A stretch of 64,000 bases of DNA from Ligilactobacillus aviarius subsp. aviarius DSM 20655 (GCF_001436315.1 NZ_AYZA01000022.1:447-64446); one strand, 5' to 3'. Numbered from the stretch's first letter, positions 19,078 to 32,255 are shown. Numbers and translations are program-made. Notes: generated from the sequence alone by a model not told the origin.

Positions 19078-19674
19078 TTGAATTTACCTAATAAGTTAAC
19101 AGTTATTCGAATTTTATTAATTCCGTTATTTATGCTTGTTTTACTGTTGCCGTTGCATTGGGGCAACATTGTTCTTGCAGGAACAGCGATTCCGAAAACA
19201 AGCTTAATCGGAGCAATTATTTTTGCAGGGGCATCGATCACGGACTTTGTTGATGGCCAGATTGCGCGGCGGAAGCACTTAGTAACAAACTTTGGCAAGT
19301 TTGCCGACCCGTTAGCAGATAAGATGCTGGTAATGACCGCGTTTATTATTTTGGTTCAAATGGGAAAAGTTCCGGCATGGGTTGCCGCAATTATTGTCTG
19401 CCGTGAGTTAGCGGTTACCGGATTACGGTTGATCGTTGTTGAAAATAATGGTGAAGTAATGGCTGCAAAGATGCCAGGGAAAATTAAGACAGCATCGCAG
19501 ATGTTTTCAATTATTTTTCTCTTTTTAAACAACGTTTTCTTTGCAAATATTCACTTCCCAATCGGACAAGTTCTTTTATACATTTGCTTGTTCTTTACGA
19601 TCTATTCAGGGATCGAATATTTCTACAATGCACGGCACGTATTTGCTGATTCATTCGGAAAAGATAAAGAATAA
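19078..19674 (+). CDS. pgsA: CDP-diacylglycerol-glycerol-3-phosphate phosphatidyltransferase
   Basis: Integral membrane enzyme making phosphatidylglycerol phosphate. The CDP-alcohol transferase motif D..DG..AR.(8)G...D...D is complete (TDFVDGQIARR, then GKFADPLAD). The start is a TTG giving MNLPNKLTVIRI, spaced correctly from GAGGTGAG; the GTG nine bases earlier overlaps that site. Confidence 0.95.
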   Translation: MNLPNKLTVIRILLIPLFMLVLLLPLHWGNIVLAGTAIPKTSLIGAIIFAGASITDFVDGQIARRKHLVTNFGKFADPLADKMLVMTAFIILVQMGKVPAWVAAIIVCRELAVTGLRLIVVENNGEVMAAKMPGKIKTASQMFSIIFLFLNNVFFANIHFPIGQVLLYICLFFTIYSGIEYFYNARHVFADSFGKDKE

Positions 19675-19691
19675 TTTGAAAAATAAAGGTG

Positions 19692-19726
19692 GAGAGGCTA
19701 GGGAATTTTCTAGCCTCTGTTTTGTC
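19692..19726 (+). terminator. Terminator after pgsA
   Basis: GAGGCTAG/CTAGCCTC stem with an eight-base loop and a following T-rich run. Confidence 0.85.
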
Positions 19727-19771
19727 TAAAAATAACTTTAATTTCGTATCTATTAAGTGAGGAGGATTTAT

Positions 19772-20233
19772 ATGGGGTCAGATGTGCATCAAACGGATCA
19801 ATCAAAATTGATTCAAACCGTGATGGAAAAGTTAACTGCTCAAAACCAGACGATTGCATTTGCAACTGATTTTTTAACAAATTTTGCGACGGATTTGATC
19901 GACCGGGAAGCAAGTTTTGCAGGATTATTTGTTGCGCCCACCGATGACGCGAAGAATGCGATGTTTGATATCCCATATCAAATTTTAAATGCGAATGGAT
20001 CGCAAAGCGAAAAAACAACGATTTGGATGGCCCGACAAGCGAAAGCGGTCCTGCGCACAGACTATGCGATCGCGGTTACCCGGAATTCAGTGCAACATAC
20101 TATTTGGGTCGCAATCGTTGACCATGAGGGGCATGAACGGTCATGTTCGATTCCGTTTTATCGAACACAAAATGTCGAAGATAAGGTATTTAATAAGGCA
20201 TTTGAATTTGTTCAGCAAAGTTTTGAAAAATAA
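19772..20233 (+). CDS. Degenerate CinA C-terminal-domain protein
   Basis: A 153-residue protein in the usual position of cinA, between pgsA and recA. Its fold pattern follows the CinA C-terminal (nicotinamide-nucleotide amidase-like) domain: TIAFATDFLTNF, then a Lys/Asp-rich middle, then DYAIAVTRN and TIWVAIVDHEG. The amidase landmarks are lost: the TAESCTGG-type segment is replaced by TDFLTNF and the glycine-rich GIAGPxGG loop is gone, and the whole N-terminal molybdopterin-type domain is missing. Probably not an active amidase. AGGAGGA gives the ATG start. Confidence 0.7.
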   Translation: MGSDVHQTDQSKLIQTVMEKLTAQNQTIAFATDFLTNFATDLIDREASFAGLFVAPTDDAKNAMFDIPYQILNANGSQSEKTTIWMARQAKAVLRTDYAIAVTRNSVQHTIWVAIVDHEGHERSCSIPFYRTQNVEDKVFNKAFEFVQQSFEK

Positions 20234-20235
20234 AT

Positions 20236-20249
20236 CAAACGTTTGTTCG
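20236..20249 (+). promoter_or_regulatory. LexA (SOS) operator of recA
   Basis: CAAACGTTTGTTCG differs by one base from the Gram-positive LexA consensus CGAAC-N4-GTTCG. It lies 60 bases before recA and overlaps the expected -35 region. Confidence 0.82.
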
Positions 20250-20275
20250 CATCTTTGACTAATCTTTGGTATAAT
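20246..20275 (+). promoter_or_regulatory. recA promoter
   Basis: TATAAT at 20270-20275 with a weak -35 (TTCGCA, 18-base spacer) buried in the SOS box, as expected for a LexA-repressed gene. Confidence 0.65.
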
Positions 20276-20309
20276 AAATTCGACGAGAAATGATACAGGA
20301 GGAAAAGGC

Positions 20310-21380
20310 GTGGCTAATAACGATAGACAAGCAGCATTGGATAATGCGTTAAAGAAAATTGAAAAAAACTTTGGGAAAGGTTCCATTATGCGGATGGGCG
20401 AGAAGGCCGATACCCAAATTTCAACGGTTCCAACGGGTTCACTTGCCCTTGATGAAGCTCTTGGAGTCGGCGGATATCCGCGAGGCCGGATCGTTGAAAT
20501 TTATGGACCTGAAAGTTCAGGGAAAACAACGGTTGCATTGCACGCCGTTGCTGAAGTTCAGAAAAACGGAGGCACAGCTGCATACATTGATGCTGAAAAC
20601 GCCCTTGACCCGGCATATGCTTCTGCATTAGGGGTTAATATTGATGATTTATTGCTTTCACAACCTGATACGGGTGAAGAAGGGTTGGAAATTGCCGATG
20701 CTTTGGTTTCATCTGGCGCAATTGATATCGTTGTTGTCGACTCCGTTGCTGCCTTAGTTCCGCGTGCTGAAATTGAAGGCGAAATGGGCGATGCCCACGT
20801 TGGTTTGCAAGCCCGGTTAATGTCACAAGCATTGCGGAAACTTTCAGGAACAATCAATAAGACCAAAACAATCGCGTTATTTATCAACCAGATTCGTGAA
20901 AAGGTTGGCGTAATGTTTGGTAACCCAGAAACAACTCCTGGTGGCCGGGCATTGAAATTCTATTCAACGATTCGGTTAGATGTTCGGCGGGCTGAACAAA
21001 TCAAAGACGGTTCCGATGTAATTGGTAACCGGGTTCGAATTAAAGTTGTGAAGAATAAGGTTGCTCCGCCATTTAAACAAGCTGAAGTTGATATTATGTA
21101 TGGCGAAGGAATCTCGAAGACCGGTGAATTGCTTGATATGGCGGTTGAAAAGGACATTATCAAGAAGAGCGGCTCATGGTTCTCATATGGTGAAGACCGA
21201 ATCGGCCAGGGACGTGAAAACGTTAAACGGTATTTGAAGGAACATCCTGAAATGATGAAGGAAGTTACCTTGAAAGTCCGGAAAGCATACGGGATTGCAA
21301 CTGAAGAGGAACAAAAGCAACTTGATCTAAAACTTGATGATCAAGCAAAGGAACCTGAAAAGGATTCAAAGAAGAAATAA
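20310..21380 (+). CDS. recA: Recombinase A
   Basis: Strand-exchange ATPase of 356 residues with Walker [10 protein letters not shown], the [11 protein letters not shown] Walker B region and the L2 loop area [22 protein letters not shown]. The GTG start follows a strong AGGAGGA. Its C-terminus is Lys/Glu-rich, as is usual. Controlled by the SOS box directly upstream. Confidence 0.98.
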   Translation: MANNDRQAALDNALKKIEKNFGKGSIMRMGEKADTQISTVPTGSLALDEALGVGGYPRGRIVEIYGPESSGKTTVALHAVAEVQKNGGTAAYIDAENALDPAYASALGVNIDDLLLSQPDTGEEGLEIADALVSSGAIDIVVVDSVAALVPRAEIEGEMGDAHVGLQARLMSQALRKLSGTINKTKTIALFINQIREKVGVMFGNPETTPGGRALKFYSTIRLDVRRAEQIKDGSDVIGNRVRIKVVKNKVAPPFKQAEVDIMYGEGISKTGELLDMAVEKDIIKKSGSWFSYGEDRIGQGRENVKRYLKEHPEMMKEVTLKVRKAYGIATEEEQKQLDLKLDDQAKEPEKDSKKK

Positions 21381-21387
21381 GATTGCT

Positions 21388-21424
21388 GAAAGAGACTGGG
21401 ACTGAAATGTCACAGTCTCTTATT
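21388..21424 (+). terminator. Terminator after recA
   Basis: AAGAGACTG/CAGTCTCTT stem with a long loop followed by a TA-rich run. Confidence 0.78.
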
Positions 21425-21464
21425 ATATATTTTTTATTATTTCTAAAAATGCCGACTATTTATG

Positions 21465-21494
21465 TTGACATTTTTCGGGCGCAACAACTAAAAT
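21465..21494 (+). promoter_or_regulatory. Probable rny promoter
   Basis: TTGACA at 21465-21470, an 18-base spacer and TAAAAT at 21489-21494, about 90 bases before the rny start. Confidence 0.6.
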
Positions 21495-21534
21495 AAATAC
21501 GTATGTGTAATAAATATATTTAATTTAAAAAATT

Positions 21535-21562
21535 AAAAATGCGGTTTAAAAGCCGCATTTTT
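21535..21562 (+). terminator. Terminator-like hairpin in rny leader
   Basis: AAAAATGCGG pairs perfectly with CCGCATTTTT around an eight-base loop. It sits between the predicted rny promoter and the rny ribosome site, so it may attenuate rny or end a short leader RNA. Confidence 0.68.
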
Positions 21563-21585
21563 GAGACGATGCGGAGGTATTAACT

Positions 21586-23151
21586 ATGATGGAGATCATT
21601 GTAATCCTCGCCGTCGCTGTTTTGACTTTGATTATTGGTTTTATCTTGGGAGATAAACGTCGAATCAAGCTTTATGAAACCAGTTTGAACGAGGCTAGCC
21701 GAACAGCAGAAGGAATTGTAAAGCATGCCCGTAAAGAAGCGGCTGCAAAGAAAAAGGAAGCAATTCTGGAAGCAAAAGAAGAAAGCCATCGTTACCGTTC
21801 TGAAGTTGAAAAAGAACTTCGTGAACGGCGCAATGAAGTTCAAAAGCAAGAGAATCGAATGATTCAACGTGAAGAAAACCTTGACCGGAAGGATTCTTTA
21901 CTTGAAAAACGCGAACAATCTCTTGATAAGAAAGAGGATCAGTTAAATGCTGATCAACAAAAAATTGATCATCAACGTCAAAAAGTAACAGAACTTGTTC
22001 AACAACAACACGATAAGTTAGAAGAAGTTGCTTCATTAACGACCGAACAAGCAAAAGACCAAATCATGAAGGAAACCAAGGCAAGTTTGACTTATGAGCT
22101 TGGTCAGATGATTAAGGAAAGCGAAGATGAAGCAAAAGCTCGCGCTGAACAAACAGCTAAAGATTTAATCGCTCAGGCAATCGAGCGCAGTGCGGCTGAT
22201 ACGGTTTCTGAATCAACGGTATCAGTTGTAACATTACCTAATAATGACATGAAAGGGCGGATCATCGGTAAGGAAGGTCGGAATGTCCGGACGTTTGAAA
22301 CGTTGACCGGAATTGACCTGATTATTGATGATACTCCAGATACAGTTTTATTGAGCGGATTTGATCCTGTTCGAAGAGAAATCGCTAAAATCGCGCTTGA
22401 AAAATTGATTCAGGATGGACGAATTCATCCCGCTCGAATCGAAGAAATGGTTGATAAGGCTACCCGTGAGATGGATACTAAAATTCGTGAGATCGGGGAA
22501 GAAACGATCTTTGATTTGGGCTTGAATTCAATGCACCCTGATTTGATCAAGACGGTTGGTCGGTTAAATTACCGGACAAGTTATGGCCAGAATGTATTGA
22601 CCCACTCAATTGAAGTTGCCAAGATAGCTGGAGTTTTAGCTGCTGAATTAGGAGAAGATGTTACATTAGCGAAACGCGCAGGATTATTACACGATATTGG
22701 GAAAGCTGTTGATCATGAGATCGACGGTTCACACGTTGAAATTGGGGTTGAATTGGCGAAGAAATATCACGAAAATGATGTGGTTGTAAATACGATTGCA
22801 TCGCACCACGGTGATGTTGAACCGAAGTCAGTAATTGCAGTTTTAGTTGCTGCTGCAGACTCGATTTCAGCTGCTCGCCCAGGAGCACGGAGCGAATCAT
22901 TAGAAAATTACCTTCACCGGTTAGAGAAACTTGAAAGTATTTCAAATGAATTTGACGGTGTAAGTAAGAGTTATGCAATTCAAGCGGGACGTGAAGTTCG
23001 CGTAATTGTTAAACCGGAAAAGATCAATGATTTGCAAGCAACAGTATTGGCACGTGACATTAAAGATAAAATCGAAAATGAACTTGAATATCCGGGACAC
23101 ATCAAAGTTACGGTTATCCGGGAAACGCGTGCGACAGAATATGCAAGATAA
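21586..23151 (+). CDS. rny: Ribonuclease Y
   Basis: Membrane-anchored endoribonuclease that starts mRNA decay. Domains: N-terminal membrane helix (residues about 3-22), a long charged coiled coil to about 200, a KH domain with the GKEGRN loop near 225, and an HD domain with [10 protein letters not shown] near 365. The 521-residue length is standard. GGAGG precedes the ATG. Confidence 0.97.
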   Translation: MMEIIVILAVAVLTLIIGFILGDKRRIKLYETSLNEASRTAEGIVKHARKEAAAKKKEAILEAKEESHRYRSEVEKELRERRNEVQKQENRMIQREENLDRKDSLLEKREQSLDKKEDQLNADQQKIDHQRQKVTELVQQQHDKLEEVASLTTEQAKDQIMKETKASLTYELGQMIKESEDEAKARAEQTAKDLIAQAIERSAADTVSESTVSVVTLPNNDMKGRIIGKEGRNVRTFETLTGIDLIIDDTPDTVLLSGFDPVRREIAKIALEKLIQDGRIHPARIEEMVDKATREMDTKIREIGEETIFDLGLNSMHPDLIKTVGRLNYRTSYGQNVLTHSIEVAKIAGVLAAELGEDVTLAKRAGLLHDIGKAVDHEIDGSHVEIGVELAKKYHENDVVVNTIASHHGDVEPKSVIAVLVAAADSISAARPGARSESLENYLHRLEKLESISNEFDGVSKSYAIQAGREVRVIVKPEKINDLQATVLARDIKDKIENELEYPGHIKVTVIRETRATEYAR

Positions 23152-23182
23152 AAAGAGGTTGGATTTTTTCCGACCTTTTTTA
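23151..23182 (+). terminator. Terminator after rny
   Basis: AGGTTGGA/TCCGACCT hairpin with a T-rich loop and a following T run. Confidence 0.82.
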
Positions 23183-23258
23183 TTATCGAATTTAAAACCG
23201 TTGATAATTGAAAAATGTTAAAATAAGAAAAGCAAACCATAAGGAAGGAATGAGAAGC

Positions 23259-25901
23259 GTGGCCCAAAAAATCAAGCCAACCCCGATGATGGAACAGTAC
23301 CTGGCAATCAAAAAGCAATATCCGGATGCTTTTTTGTTTTACCGCTTAGGCGACTTTTATGAAATGTTTTATGATGATGCAGTTAAGGGATCGCAGTTGC
23401 TTGAACTGACCCTGACTCAACGCAATCATAGTTCAAAAAATCCCGTTCCGATGTGTGGTGTTCCGCACCATGCCGTTCAAAACTATATCGATATTTTGGT
23501 TGATAAAGGCTATAAGGTCGCCATTTGTGAACAAATGGAAGATCCCAAGCAGGCCAAAGGAATGGTTAAACGGGAAGTTATTCAGTTGGTTACGCCGGGG
23601 ACGTTAATGGATGAATCCGCCGGTGATGCGAAGGAAAATAACTATTTAACTGCTCTTCATCAAGACCAGACCGGCAAGATGGGTTTTGCATACGCGGATC
23701 TTTCGACTGGCGAATTAAAGGTTACGGAATTGCAATCGACAGATGCATTGGTCAACGAATTAACCAGTTTGCGAACAAAGGAAATTGTGGTTGATGATTC
23801 GGTTGACCAGAATATTTTAGATGTTATTCAGAAATTAAAAATTTTAATTTCAACTCAAAATTCATATGAGGAAAAGGCAGAATTTTCATATGCGGTGCAG
23901 GATTTAACATCGGACCTTGAAGTTCAGGTTGTTAAACACTTACTTATGTACTTGAATGTGACCCAAAAACGGGCCCTTGCGCATCTTCAACGGGCAATTC
24001 ACTATGAACCGTCGGCATATTTGAAACTGGATCGGTTTGCCAAACGGAATTTGGAACTTCTGCAAAACTCGCGGACCGGGAAAAAATCCGGAACATTGCT
24101 TTGGATTCTGGATGCAACCAAAACGGCGATGGGGGGCCGGTTGTTAAAACAATGGCTATCGCGCCCGTTGTTGTCAAAGGATGAAATTGAACAACGTCAA
24201 GGAATCGTTCAAAACTTGATGGACAATTTCTTTGAACGGAATAATTTACAAGATGAATTAACAAACGTTTATGATTTGGAACGGTTAGCCGGGAAGATTG
24301 CATTTGGCAGTGCGAACGGCCGGGACTTGATTCAATTAAAAACTTCATTATCCCACGTTCCTCAAATCCGGTATCTGCTTTCACAATTAAATACGGATGG
24401 AATTTATAATGATTTGCTTGCTGAACTTGATCCGGTTGGAGAAGTGGCTGATTTGATCGAGCAGGCAATTGTTGATGATCCGCCAATTTCAGTGACGGAT
24501 GGAAATTTGATCCGTGAAGGCTATAACGATGAGCTTGATCAGTACGTTGATGCGATGAAAAACGGGAAGCAATGGCTTGCTGATCTTGAAGAGCAAGAAC
24601 GTGAAAAAACCGGAATTCATAACTTAAAGATTGGATTTAACAAGGTTTTCGGGTACTACATTGAGGTTTCAAAGGGAAATGCTAATAAAGTTCCTCAAGA
24701 TCGTTATCAACGCAAGCAGACCCTTGTTAACGCCGAACGATTTATTACGCCTGAATTAAAGGAAAAAGAATCATTGATCCTTGGTTCAGAAAGTAAAGCA
24801 TATGATTTACAATACAAACTCTTTGTCGATGTTCGGGAGCAAATCAAAGACCAGATCAAACGAATTCAAAAACTTGCCCACGCCTTAGCTAAATTGGACG
24901 TGTTGCAAGGGTTTGCGGTTGTGAGCGAAAATCATCAATTTGTAAAACCAGAATTAACAACGCAAGGCCATTCGCTTGAAATCAAGGACGGATGGCACCC
25001 GGTCGTTGAAGAAGTTATGGGACGTCAAAGCTACGTTCCAAATGACATTAAAATGGATGATGACCAAACGATTTTATTGATTACCGGACCAAACATGTCA
25101 GGAAAAAGTACCTATATGCGGCAACTGGCATTAACGGTTATTATGGCGCAAATCGGGTGCTTTGTTCCGGCAACGCAGGCGCGGATGCCGATTTTTGACC
25201 AGATTTTTACCCGGATCGGGGCTGCTGATGATTTAATTTCCGGAGAATCAACGTTTATGGTGGAAATGAAAGAAGCGAATGAAGCGCTTGAAAATGCAAG
25301 TGAGAACAGTCTGATCCTTTTTGATGAAATCGGTCGCGGAACCGCAACGTATGATGGAATGGCCCTTGCGCAAGCAATTATTGAATTTATCCATGACCAT
25401 GTCCATGCGAAGACGTTGTTTTCAACGCACTATCATGAATTAACGGCCCTTGATAAGAAATTGAAACACCTCACGAATATCCACGTTGGAGCAGTTGAAA
25501 AGAACGGCGAGTTGATTTTCTTGCATAAAATGCAACCTGGACCGGCTGACAAGTCGTACGGGATTCATGTTGCTAAACTGGCAGGCATGCCGGATTCACT
25601 GTTGCAGCGGGCAGACGTGATTTTGAAACGGTTGGAAAATGATTCAAAGAAGGTTACGCATCATGAGGCTGATGAAGAACCTCAGGTAATACCGACAACC
25701 AAAGAGGACGAATCATCAGCAAGCCAAGTTGACGAACAGCTTTCACTTTTCCAACCAGAAACGGTTAAACTTGATTCGCAGGAAAATGAATTGCTTGAAG
25801 ATATCAAGACGACGAATTTAATGTCATTAACGCCGTTAGAAGTAATGAACAAGGTTTTTGAGTGGCAGCAACGATTAACAAAGAAAGGTAAGCGAAAATA
25901 A
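23259..25901 (+). CDS. mutS: DNA mismatch repair protein MutS
   Basis: Mismatch-recognition ATPase of 880 residues. The mismatch-reading FYEMF lies near residue 36, and the ATPase has Walker [10 protein letters not shown] near 617 and the FDEIGRGT segment. The GTG start is chosen because it lies nine bases after AAGGAAGGA and gives the standard [14 protein letters not shown]; an ATG three codons earlier touches the ribosome site. It overlaps mutL by one base (TAATG). Confidence 0.97.
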   Translation: MAQKIKPTPMMEQYLAIKKQYPDAFLFYRLGDFYEMFYDDAVKGSQLLELTLTQRNHSSKNPVPMCGVPHHAVQNYIDILVDKGYKVAICEQMEDPKQAKGMVKREVIQLVTPGTLMDESAGDAKENNYLTALHQDQTGKMGFAYADLSTGELKVTELQSTDALVNELTSLRTKEIVVDDSVDQNILDVIQKLKILISTQNSYEEKAEFSYAVQDLTSDLEVQVVKHLLMYLNVTQKRALAHLQRAIHYEPSAYLKLDRFAKRNLELLQNSRTGKKSGTLLWILDATKTAMGGRLLKQWLSRPLLSKDEIEQRQGIVQNLMDNFFERNNLQDELTNVYDLERLAGKIAFGSANGRDLIQLKTSLSHVPQIRYLLSQLNTDGIYNDLLAELDPVGEVADLIEQAIVDDPPISVTDGNLIREGYNDELDQYVDAMKNGKQWLADLEEQEREKTGIHNLKIGFNKVFGYYIEVSKGNANKVPQDRYQRKQTLVNAERFITPELKEKESLILGSESKAYDLQYKLFVDVREQIKDQIKRIQKLAHALAKLDVLQGFAVVSENHQFVKPELTTQGHSLEIKDGWHPVVEEVMGRQSYVPNDIKMDDDQTILLITGPNMSGKSTYMRQLALTVIMAQIGCFVPATQARMPIFDQIFTRIGAADDLISGESTFMVEMKEANEALENASENSLILFDEIGRGTATYDGMALAQAIIEFIHDHVHAKTLFSTHYHELTALDKKLKHLTNIHVGAVEKNGELIFLHKMQPGPADKSYGIHVAKLAGMPDSLLQRADVILKRLENDSKKVTHHEADEEPQVIPTTKEDESSASQVDEQLSLFQPETVKLDSQENELLEDIKTTNLMSLTPLEVMNKVFEWQQRLTKKGKRK

Positions 25902-27919
25902 TGGGAAAAATCCATGAATTGCCGGAAGTTCTTGCTGATCAGATTGCAGCGGGTGAGGTGATCGAACGGCCCGCATCGGTTGTAAAGGAATTGACTGAAA
26001 ATTCAATTGATGCGCAAAGTACGCGCATTGATATTTTAGTCGAAGATGCCGGTCTGAAGTCGATTCAGGTAATTGATAATGGAATTGGAATTGCAGCCGA
26101 TGATGTTCAAATTGCCTTTCAGCGGCATGCAACCAGCAAAATTACCAGTCGGGATGATTTGTTCCGCGTCCGCACCCTTGGCTTTCGGGGAGAGGCGCTT
26201 CCAAGTATTGCATCAATTGCAGATGTGATTTTAGAAACCATGCCGCAGGATGCCTCAATCGGATCAATGATTCATTTTAAAGGCGGAAAGTTAGTTGCTC
26301 AACAACCATACGCTGGGCGGCAAGGAACCCGCATTACCGTCAACCAGTTGTTCTATAACACTCCGGCTCGTTTAAAATATTTAAGTTCGCCGCAAACGGA
26401 ATTAGCGGCGATCACTGACTGGGTCGACCACCTTGCAATGAGTCACCCGGAAGTGGCATTTTCACTATCAAATAACGGGCGAACGCTGCTTCGAACTTCT
26501 GGTAATGGAAATCTGGTTCAGGTGATCAGTGCGATTTACGGGGTAAAAAACGCCCACCAAATGATTGATTTTGCAGGTGAAGACCGTGACTTTCAAGTTA
26601 GCGGATTAGTTTCGCTTCCCAAGTTGACCCGGGCGTCGAAAAATTATATCAGTATTTTATTAAATGGCCGGTACATTAAAAATAATCAGCTTTCAAAAGC
26701 AATTATTAAAGGATACGGCTCCAAGTTAATGGTTGGTCGCTATCCAATCGCCGTGTTAGCGATTCAACTTGATCCGTTACTGGTAGACGTCAACGTCCAT
26801 CCAACCAAGCAGGAAGTTCGAATCAGTAAGGAAAATCAACTGGCGGACTTGATCACGACAAGTGTTGCCAATCGAATCGGCCAGCAAAATTTGATTCCAA
26901 GTGCAGTCGGCAATTTAAATTCGCATCAACCCAAGGCGAAAAAAGCAGAACAATTTGATATTGGGTTGAATCCGCAAGCCGTTGAACACCAGCATCATGT
27001 TGAAAAGCAGCAAGAAGTTTTAGCGGCGCTTTTAGGTGAAAAGCCGTTGCCAACTTCCAAAAATGAAAAGCAATCAGCGGATTCAACGACAGAACCGGCA
27101 GCGGATAATGAACCGTTCAACCCGCAAACGATTACTCATCCGGTAATGATTGCGACCCGAAATGACTTGAAGAGTCCGGCGGTTCAGCAATGGGACCAAA
27201 AGTATCGCGCGCAGTTGGCAGCCGAACAACCCAATGGTTCATTTGAAATCCATGAAGAACAGGCAATAGAAAAGGTTAGTGAACCGTCACCGCGCCGTTT
27301 TCCAGATTTGAAGTATATCGGGCAGTTGCACGGAACCTATTTGCTTGCCGAAGCGGATGATGGGTTTTACCTGCTTGATCAGCATGCTGCGCAGGAACGT
27401 GTCAAATATGAGTTTTACCGGGAAGAGATCGGAAATGACAACCCGGCAGAACAAAAAATGCTTGTTCCACTTATTTTAACGTACTCGGTCAGCGATGCGC
27501 TGAAGGTTGAACAAAATCGCGAGAAGTTAGCGCAATTGGGAATCAATCTCGAAGATTTTGGACAAAATACCTATATTATCCATGAACATCCAGCGTGGAT
27601 CCCGGCTGGAAAAGAGGAAGAAACGATTCGGAACTTAATTGAAGAATGTTTAGCTGATCCGCAATTGACAGTTGCTAAATTTCGCGAGGCAACCGCGATC
27701 ATGATTAGTTGCAAGCAATCGATCAAAGCAAACCACCACTTGGAACGGCAACAGGCAGTTTCGCTGTTACAGCAGTTAAAGGAATGTGAAAATCCATTTA
27801 ACTGTCCGCACGGGCGGCCAACGGTGGTTAAATTCAGTAATCAAGATTTGGAACGGATGTTTAAACGGATCCAAGATTCACACCGTTCATTACGGGAAAC
27901 AAAAAACGCAGGAGATTAA
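25901..27919 (+). CDS. mutL: DNA mismatch repair protein MutL
   Basis: GHKL ATPase linking MutS to strand removal. N-terminal motifs ENSIDAQ, DNGIGI and GFRGEAL are intact, followed by a variable linker (about 330-460) and a C-terminal domain with the endonuclease metal motif [12 protein letters not shown]. That motif is expected in bacteria lacking MutH. Translationally coupled to mutS. Confidence 0.97.
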   Translation: MGKIHELPEVLADQIAAGEVIERPASVVKELTENSIDAQSTRIDILVEDAGLKSIQVIDNGIGIAADDVQIAFQRHATSKITSRDDLFRVRTLGFRGEALPSIASIADVILETMPQDASIGSMIHFKGGKLVAQQPYAGRQGTRITVNQLFYNTPARLKYLSSPQTELAAITDWVDHLAMSHPEVAFSLSNNGRTLLRTSGNGNLVQVISAIYGVKNAHQMIDFAGEDRDFQVSGLVSLPKLTRASKNYISILLNGRYIKNNQLSKAIIKGYGSKLMVGRYPIAVLAIQLDPLLVDVNVHPTKQEVRISKENQLADLITTSVANRIGQQNLIPSAVGNLNSHQPKAKKAEQFDIGLNPQAVEHQHHVEKQQEVLAALLGEKPLPTSKNEKQSADSTTEPAADNEPFNPQTITHPVMIATRNDLKSPAVQQWDQKYRAQLAAEQPNGSFEIHEEQAIEKVSEPSPRRFPDLKYIGQLHGTYLLAEADDGFYLLDQHAAQERVKYEFYREEIGNDNPAEQKMLVPLILTYSVSDALKVEQNREKLAQLGINLEDFGQNTYIIHEHPAWIPAGKEEETIRNLIEECLADPQLTVAKFREATAIMISCKQSIKANHHLERQQAVSLLQQLKECENPFNCPHGRPTVVKFSNQDLERMFKRIQDSHRSLRETKNAGD

Positions 27920-27920
27920 C

Positions 27921-28526
27921 ATGTACGAATATTTAATTGGAAAAATTACGGCTATCAATCCGCATTACATTGTGGTTGAGGTCAACGGAATCGGTTATCA
28001 GTTACAGGTGGCTAACCCATTCCGGTACGAAGAAAATACCACGCAAAAGGTATATGTCTATCAAGCAGTCCGGGAAAATGACGTGACGTTATATGGTTTT
28101 TACGACCTTGCTGAAAAGCAACTGTTCTTAAAGTTGATTAGCGTTTCCGGAATCGGACCGAAAAGTGCGCTTGCGATTTTGGCAACGAATGATCAGGGCG
28201 GCTTTGTTGCGGCAATCAATGCGGATGACGAAGCCTATCTGACAAAGTTTCCAAGTATCGGAAAGAAGACGGCCAAGCAAATTATCCTTGATTTGAAGGG
28301 TAAAATGGATGACATTGAAACGCCGACACCAATGGTTGACCAACAAAATCTGGCCCTTGATTTTGATGATGAACAACCATACCTCAAAGAGGCGCTTGAA
28401 GCAATGTTGAGCCTTGGTTATACTAAAACGGAAGTTAAAAAAGTCAGCCAAAAACTTAAAGATTTTCAGGCAGACTCAACGGATGCCTATTTGAGTGCCG
28501 CATTGAAATTGGTTTTAAAGAAATAA
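27921..28526 (+). CDS. ruvA: Holliday junction protein RuvA
   Basis: Tetrameric Holliday-junction-binding subunit of RuvAB. The 201-residue product has the OB domain ([20 protein letters not shown]), the helix-hairpin-helix segments [10 protein letters not shown] and [13 protein letters not shown], and a C-terminal RuvB-binding domain. The ATG follows GGAG one base after mutL ends. Confidence 0.96.
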   Translation: MYEYLIGKITAINPHYIVVEVNGIGYQLQVANPFRYEENTTQKVYVYQAVRENDVTLYGFYDLAEKQLFLKLISVSGIGPKSALAILATNDQGGFVAAINADDEAYLTKFPSIGKKTAKQIILDLKGKMDDIETPTPMVDQQNLALDFDDEQPYLKEALEAMLSLGYTKTEVKKVSQKLKDFQADSTDAYLSAALKLVLKK

Positions 28527-28563
28527 CTGATTGATTGAATTATGAATAGAAAGGAGCAGACCG

Positions 28564-29574
28564 ATGGCAGACGATAACCGGATTGTTTCGGGAGAAGCGC
28601 TTGATGCGAATGACGAATTTGGGCAGTTAAGTTTACGGCCGCAATTTTTAAATCAATATATCGGGCAAACGAAGATCAAAGATGAGATTGCGGTCTATAT
28701 TCAGGCGGCTAAGCAACGGGAAGAGTCCCTTGACCATGTTTTGTTGTACGGCCCGCCAGGCTTAGGGAAAACAACGCTGGCAACGGTAATTGCCAATGAG
28801 TTGCAGGTCAATATTAAAACAACCACGGGGCCGGCGATTGAAAAGCCGGGGGATCTGGTTGCGATTTTAAATGAACTTGAACCGGGCGATGTTTTATTCA
28901 TCGATGAAATTCACCGGTTGCCGAAAAATGTTGAAGAAATTTTGTATTCGGCAATGGAAGATTTTTACATCGACATCATTGTGGGCCAGGATACGACGGC
29001 ACATCCCGTCCACTTCCCGTTACCGCCATTTACATTGATTGGCGCAACCACCCGAGCAGGAATGCTTTCAGCACCGTTGCGGGCCCGGTTCGGAATTCTT
29101 GGGCATATGAGCTACTATACGGAAGCGGAATTGACGGCGATCGTTAAACGCTCCGCTGAAGTTTTTGATACGCAGATCGATGACCAGGGAGCCCATGAAA
29201 TTGCCCGGCGTTCGCGGGGAACCCCCCGAATTGCGAACCGCTTATTAAAACGGGTGCGGGACTTTTCACAAGTTTCGCAAAAGGAAACGATTGATAAGGA
29301 AATCGTTGATTATGCGCTTAAACTGTTACGGGTCGATGAAAAGGGTTTGGATGACAACGACCGCAAACTTTTGCGGACAATGATTTTGCTTTATAACGGC
29401 GGCCCGGTCGGTTTATCGACGATTGCCGCCAATGTTGGTGAGGAAACGGACACGATTGAAGATGTGATCGAACCGTATTTGCTTCAAATCGGCTTTATAA
29501 AGCGGACGCCGCGTGGTAGAGTGGTAACAGACGCTGCTTATCAGCATTTAGGATTAGCACGCACAGAAAAATAG
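28564..29574 (+). CDS. ruvB: Holliday junction helicase RuvB
   Basis: AAA+ branch-migration motor with Walker [10 protein letters not shown] near residue 65, Walker B LFIDEIHR and sensor GATTRAG, ending in a winged-helix domain. AAAGGAG precedes the ATG. Co-transcribed with ruvA upstream and queA downstream. Confidence 0.97.
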   Translation: MADDNRIVSGEALDANDEFGQLSLRPQFLNQYIGQTKIKDEIAVYIQAAKQREESLDHVLLYGPPGLGKTTLATVIANELQVNIKTTTGPAIEKPGDLVAILNELEPGDVLFIDEIHRLPKNVEEILYSAMEDFYIDIIVGQDTTAHPVHFPLPPFTLIGATTRAGMLSAPLRARFGILGHMSYYTEAELTAIVKRSAEVFDTQIDDQGAHEIARRSRGTPRIANRLLKRVRDFSQVSQKETIDKEIVDYALKLLRVDEKGLDDNDRKLLRTMILLYNGGPVGLSTIAANVGEETDTIEDVIEPYLLQIGFIKRTPRGRVVTDAAYQHLGLARTEK

Positions 29575-29591
29575 GAAAGGTGAAATTTAAA

Positions 29592-30638
29592 ATGACAGAT
29601 AAACCATTAAAGACAGAAGATTTTGATTATGATTTACCCCATGAATTAATTGCCCAAACTCCATTAAAGGAACGGGACGAAGCCCGGATGCTGGTTTTGA
29701 ATGCCAAGACCGGCGAATACAAGGATGATTATTTCTATGATATTATCGACTACTTAAATCCAGGCGATGCGGTTGTTATGAACGATTCGCGGGTAATGCC
29801 TGCTCGAATCTACGGGGTTAAGCCAGACACTGGCGGTCACCTTGAAGTCTTGCTATTAAACAATACCGAAGGCGATAACTGGGAAACGTTGGTTAAACCT
29901 GCACGGCGGGCAAAAGTCGGGACGAAGATCGTTTTTGGAAACGGTGAATTGACGGCCACGGTTACCAAAGAACTTGAACACGGCGGCCGGATGATCAAAT
30001 TTGAGTATGACGGAATTTTCATGGAAATTCTTGATAAGTTAGGTGAAATGCCGCTTCCACCATACATTAAGGAAAAACTTGACGATCCTGAAATGTACCA
30101 AACAGTTTACTCAAGGGAAATCGGTTCAGCAGCTGCGCCAACGGCCGGTTTCCACTGGACAAAGGAACTGTTGAAAAAGGTTGAAGAAAAGGGAGTTAAG
30201 TTAGTTTACTTAACGTTACACGTCGGATTGGGAACGTTCCGGCCAGTTAACGAAGAAAACATTGACGATCATAAAATGCACAGCGAATTTTACAGCATGT
30301 CGCAAGAAGCAGCGGACACATTGAATGAAGTCCGCAAAAATGGCGGTCGGATCGTTGCGACCGGAACAACTTCAATTCGGACATTGGAAACGATCGGAAC
30401 CAAATTTAACGGTGAATTAAAGGCTGATAGCGGCTGGACAGATATCTTTATCAAACCAGGTTACAAGTGGCAAGTTGTGGATGCTTTTATTACAAACTTC
30501 CACTTGCCGAAATCAACATTGGTAATGTTGGTTGCTGCCTTTACCGGCCGGGAAAACATTTTGAATGCATACAAGCATGCCGTTCAAGAAAAATACCGCT
30601 TCTTCAGCTTCGGCGATGCGATGTTTATTCACAAATAA
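29592..30638 (+). CDS. queA: S-adenosylmethionine:tRNA ribosyltransferase-isomerase
   Basis: Queuosine step that moves ribose from SAM to preQ1-tRNA. The start [14 protein letters not shown] and the internal [10 protein letters not shown] and [11 protein letters not shown] blocks are typical of the 348-residue family. ATG 29592 is chosen; a GTG twelve bases earlier overlaps the ribosome site. Confidence 0.96.
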   Translation: MTDKPLKTEDFDYDLPHELIAQTPLKERDEARMLVLNAKTGEYKDDYFYDIIDYLNPGDAVVMNDSRVMPARIYGVKPDTGGHLEVLLLNNTEGDNWETLVKPARRAKVGTKIVFGNGELTATVTKELEHGGRMIKFEYDGIFMEILDKLGEMPLPPYIKEKLDDPEMYQTVYSREIGSAAAPTAGFHWTKELLKKVEEKGVKLVYLTLHVGLGTFRPVNEENIDDHKMHSEFYSMSQEAADTLNEVRKNGGRIVATGTTSIRTLETIGTKFNGELKADSGWTDIFIKPGYKWQVVDAFITNFHLPKSTLVMLVAAFTGRENILNAYKHAVQEKYRFFSFGDAMFIHK

Positions 30639-31796
<1,158 letters not shown>

Positions 31797-31877
31797 GATT
31801 TTGTTCGATTTTGCTAGTAACTAAGCAATTTTTTTGATACAGTGTTACCTGTAACGATAATTTAAGGAGTGACAAAG

Positions 31878-32249
31878 ATGAAAGGCGGAGGACTTTACTC
31901 AATTATCATGATCGTCGTCTTATTCGGATTGATGTACTTCATGATGATTCGTCCACAAAAGAAGCAACAGCAACAATGGCAAAACATGATCAACAACTTG
32001 AAGAAGGGTGATCATGTTATTACACGCGGCGGCTTGCACGGTGTGATCGACAGCATCGACAAGGCTAACAAGACCGTAACGCTTGATTGCGATGGCATTT
32101 TCTTGACATTCAGTTTGAACGCAATTGGAAACGTTCAAAGTGCACCGGCTGCACAACAAGCCCAACCAGCTGCCAAGGAAGAAAAAGCAGCTGAACCTGC
32201 TAAAGAAGAAAAGGCAGATTCACAAGCTGAAGATAAAGAAACAAAATAA
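31878..32249 (+). CDS. yajC: Preprotein translocase subunit YajC
   Basis: Small Sec accessory membrane protein: one N-terminal helix (IIMIVVLFGLMYFMMI), then the MIRPQKKQQ basic segment, a soluble domain and an Ala/Glu/Lys-rich tail. The ATG is placed by AAGGAG; the in-frame GTG nine bases earlier touches it. Confidence 0.93.
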   Translation: MKGGGLYSIIMIVVLFGLMYFMMIRPQKKQQQQWQNMINNLKKGDHVITRGGLHGVIDSIDKANKTVTLDCDGIFLTFSLNAIGNVQSAPAAQQAQPAAKEEKAAEPAKEEKADSQAEDKETK

Positions 32250-32255
32250 TTATTA

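Noticed and set aside
20255-20275. TTGACT as the recA -35 box
   Set aside because: Only nine bases separate it from TATAAT, far short of the 16-18 needed.
23944-24486. A 180-codon minus-strand open frame inside mutS
   Set aside because: It is antisense to the conserved MutS core, has no ribosome site and no family resemblance; a coding shadow.
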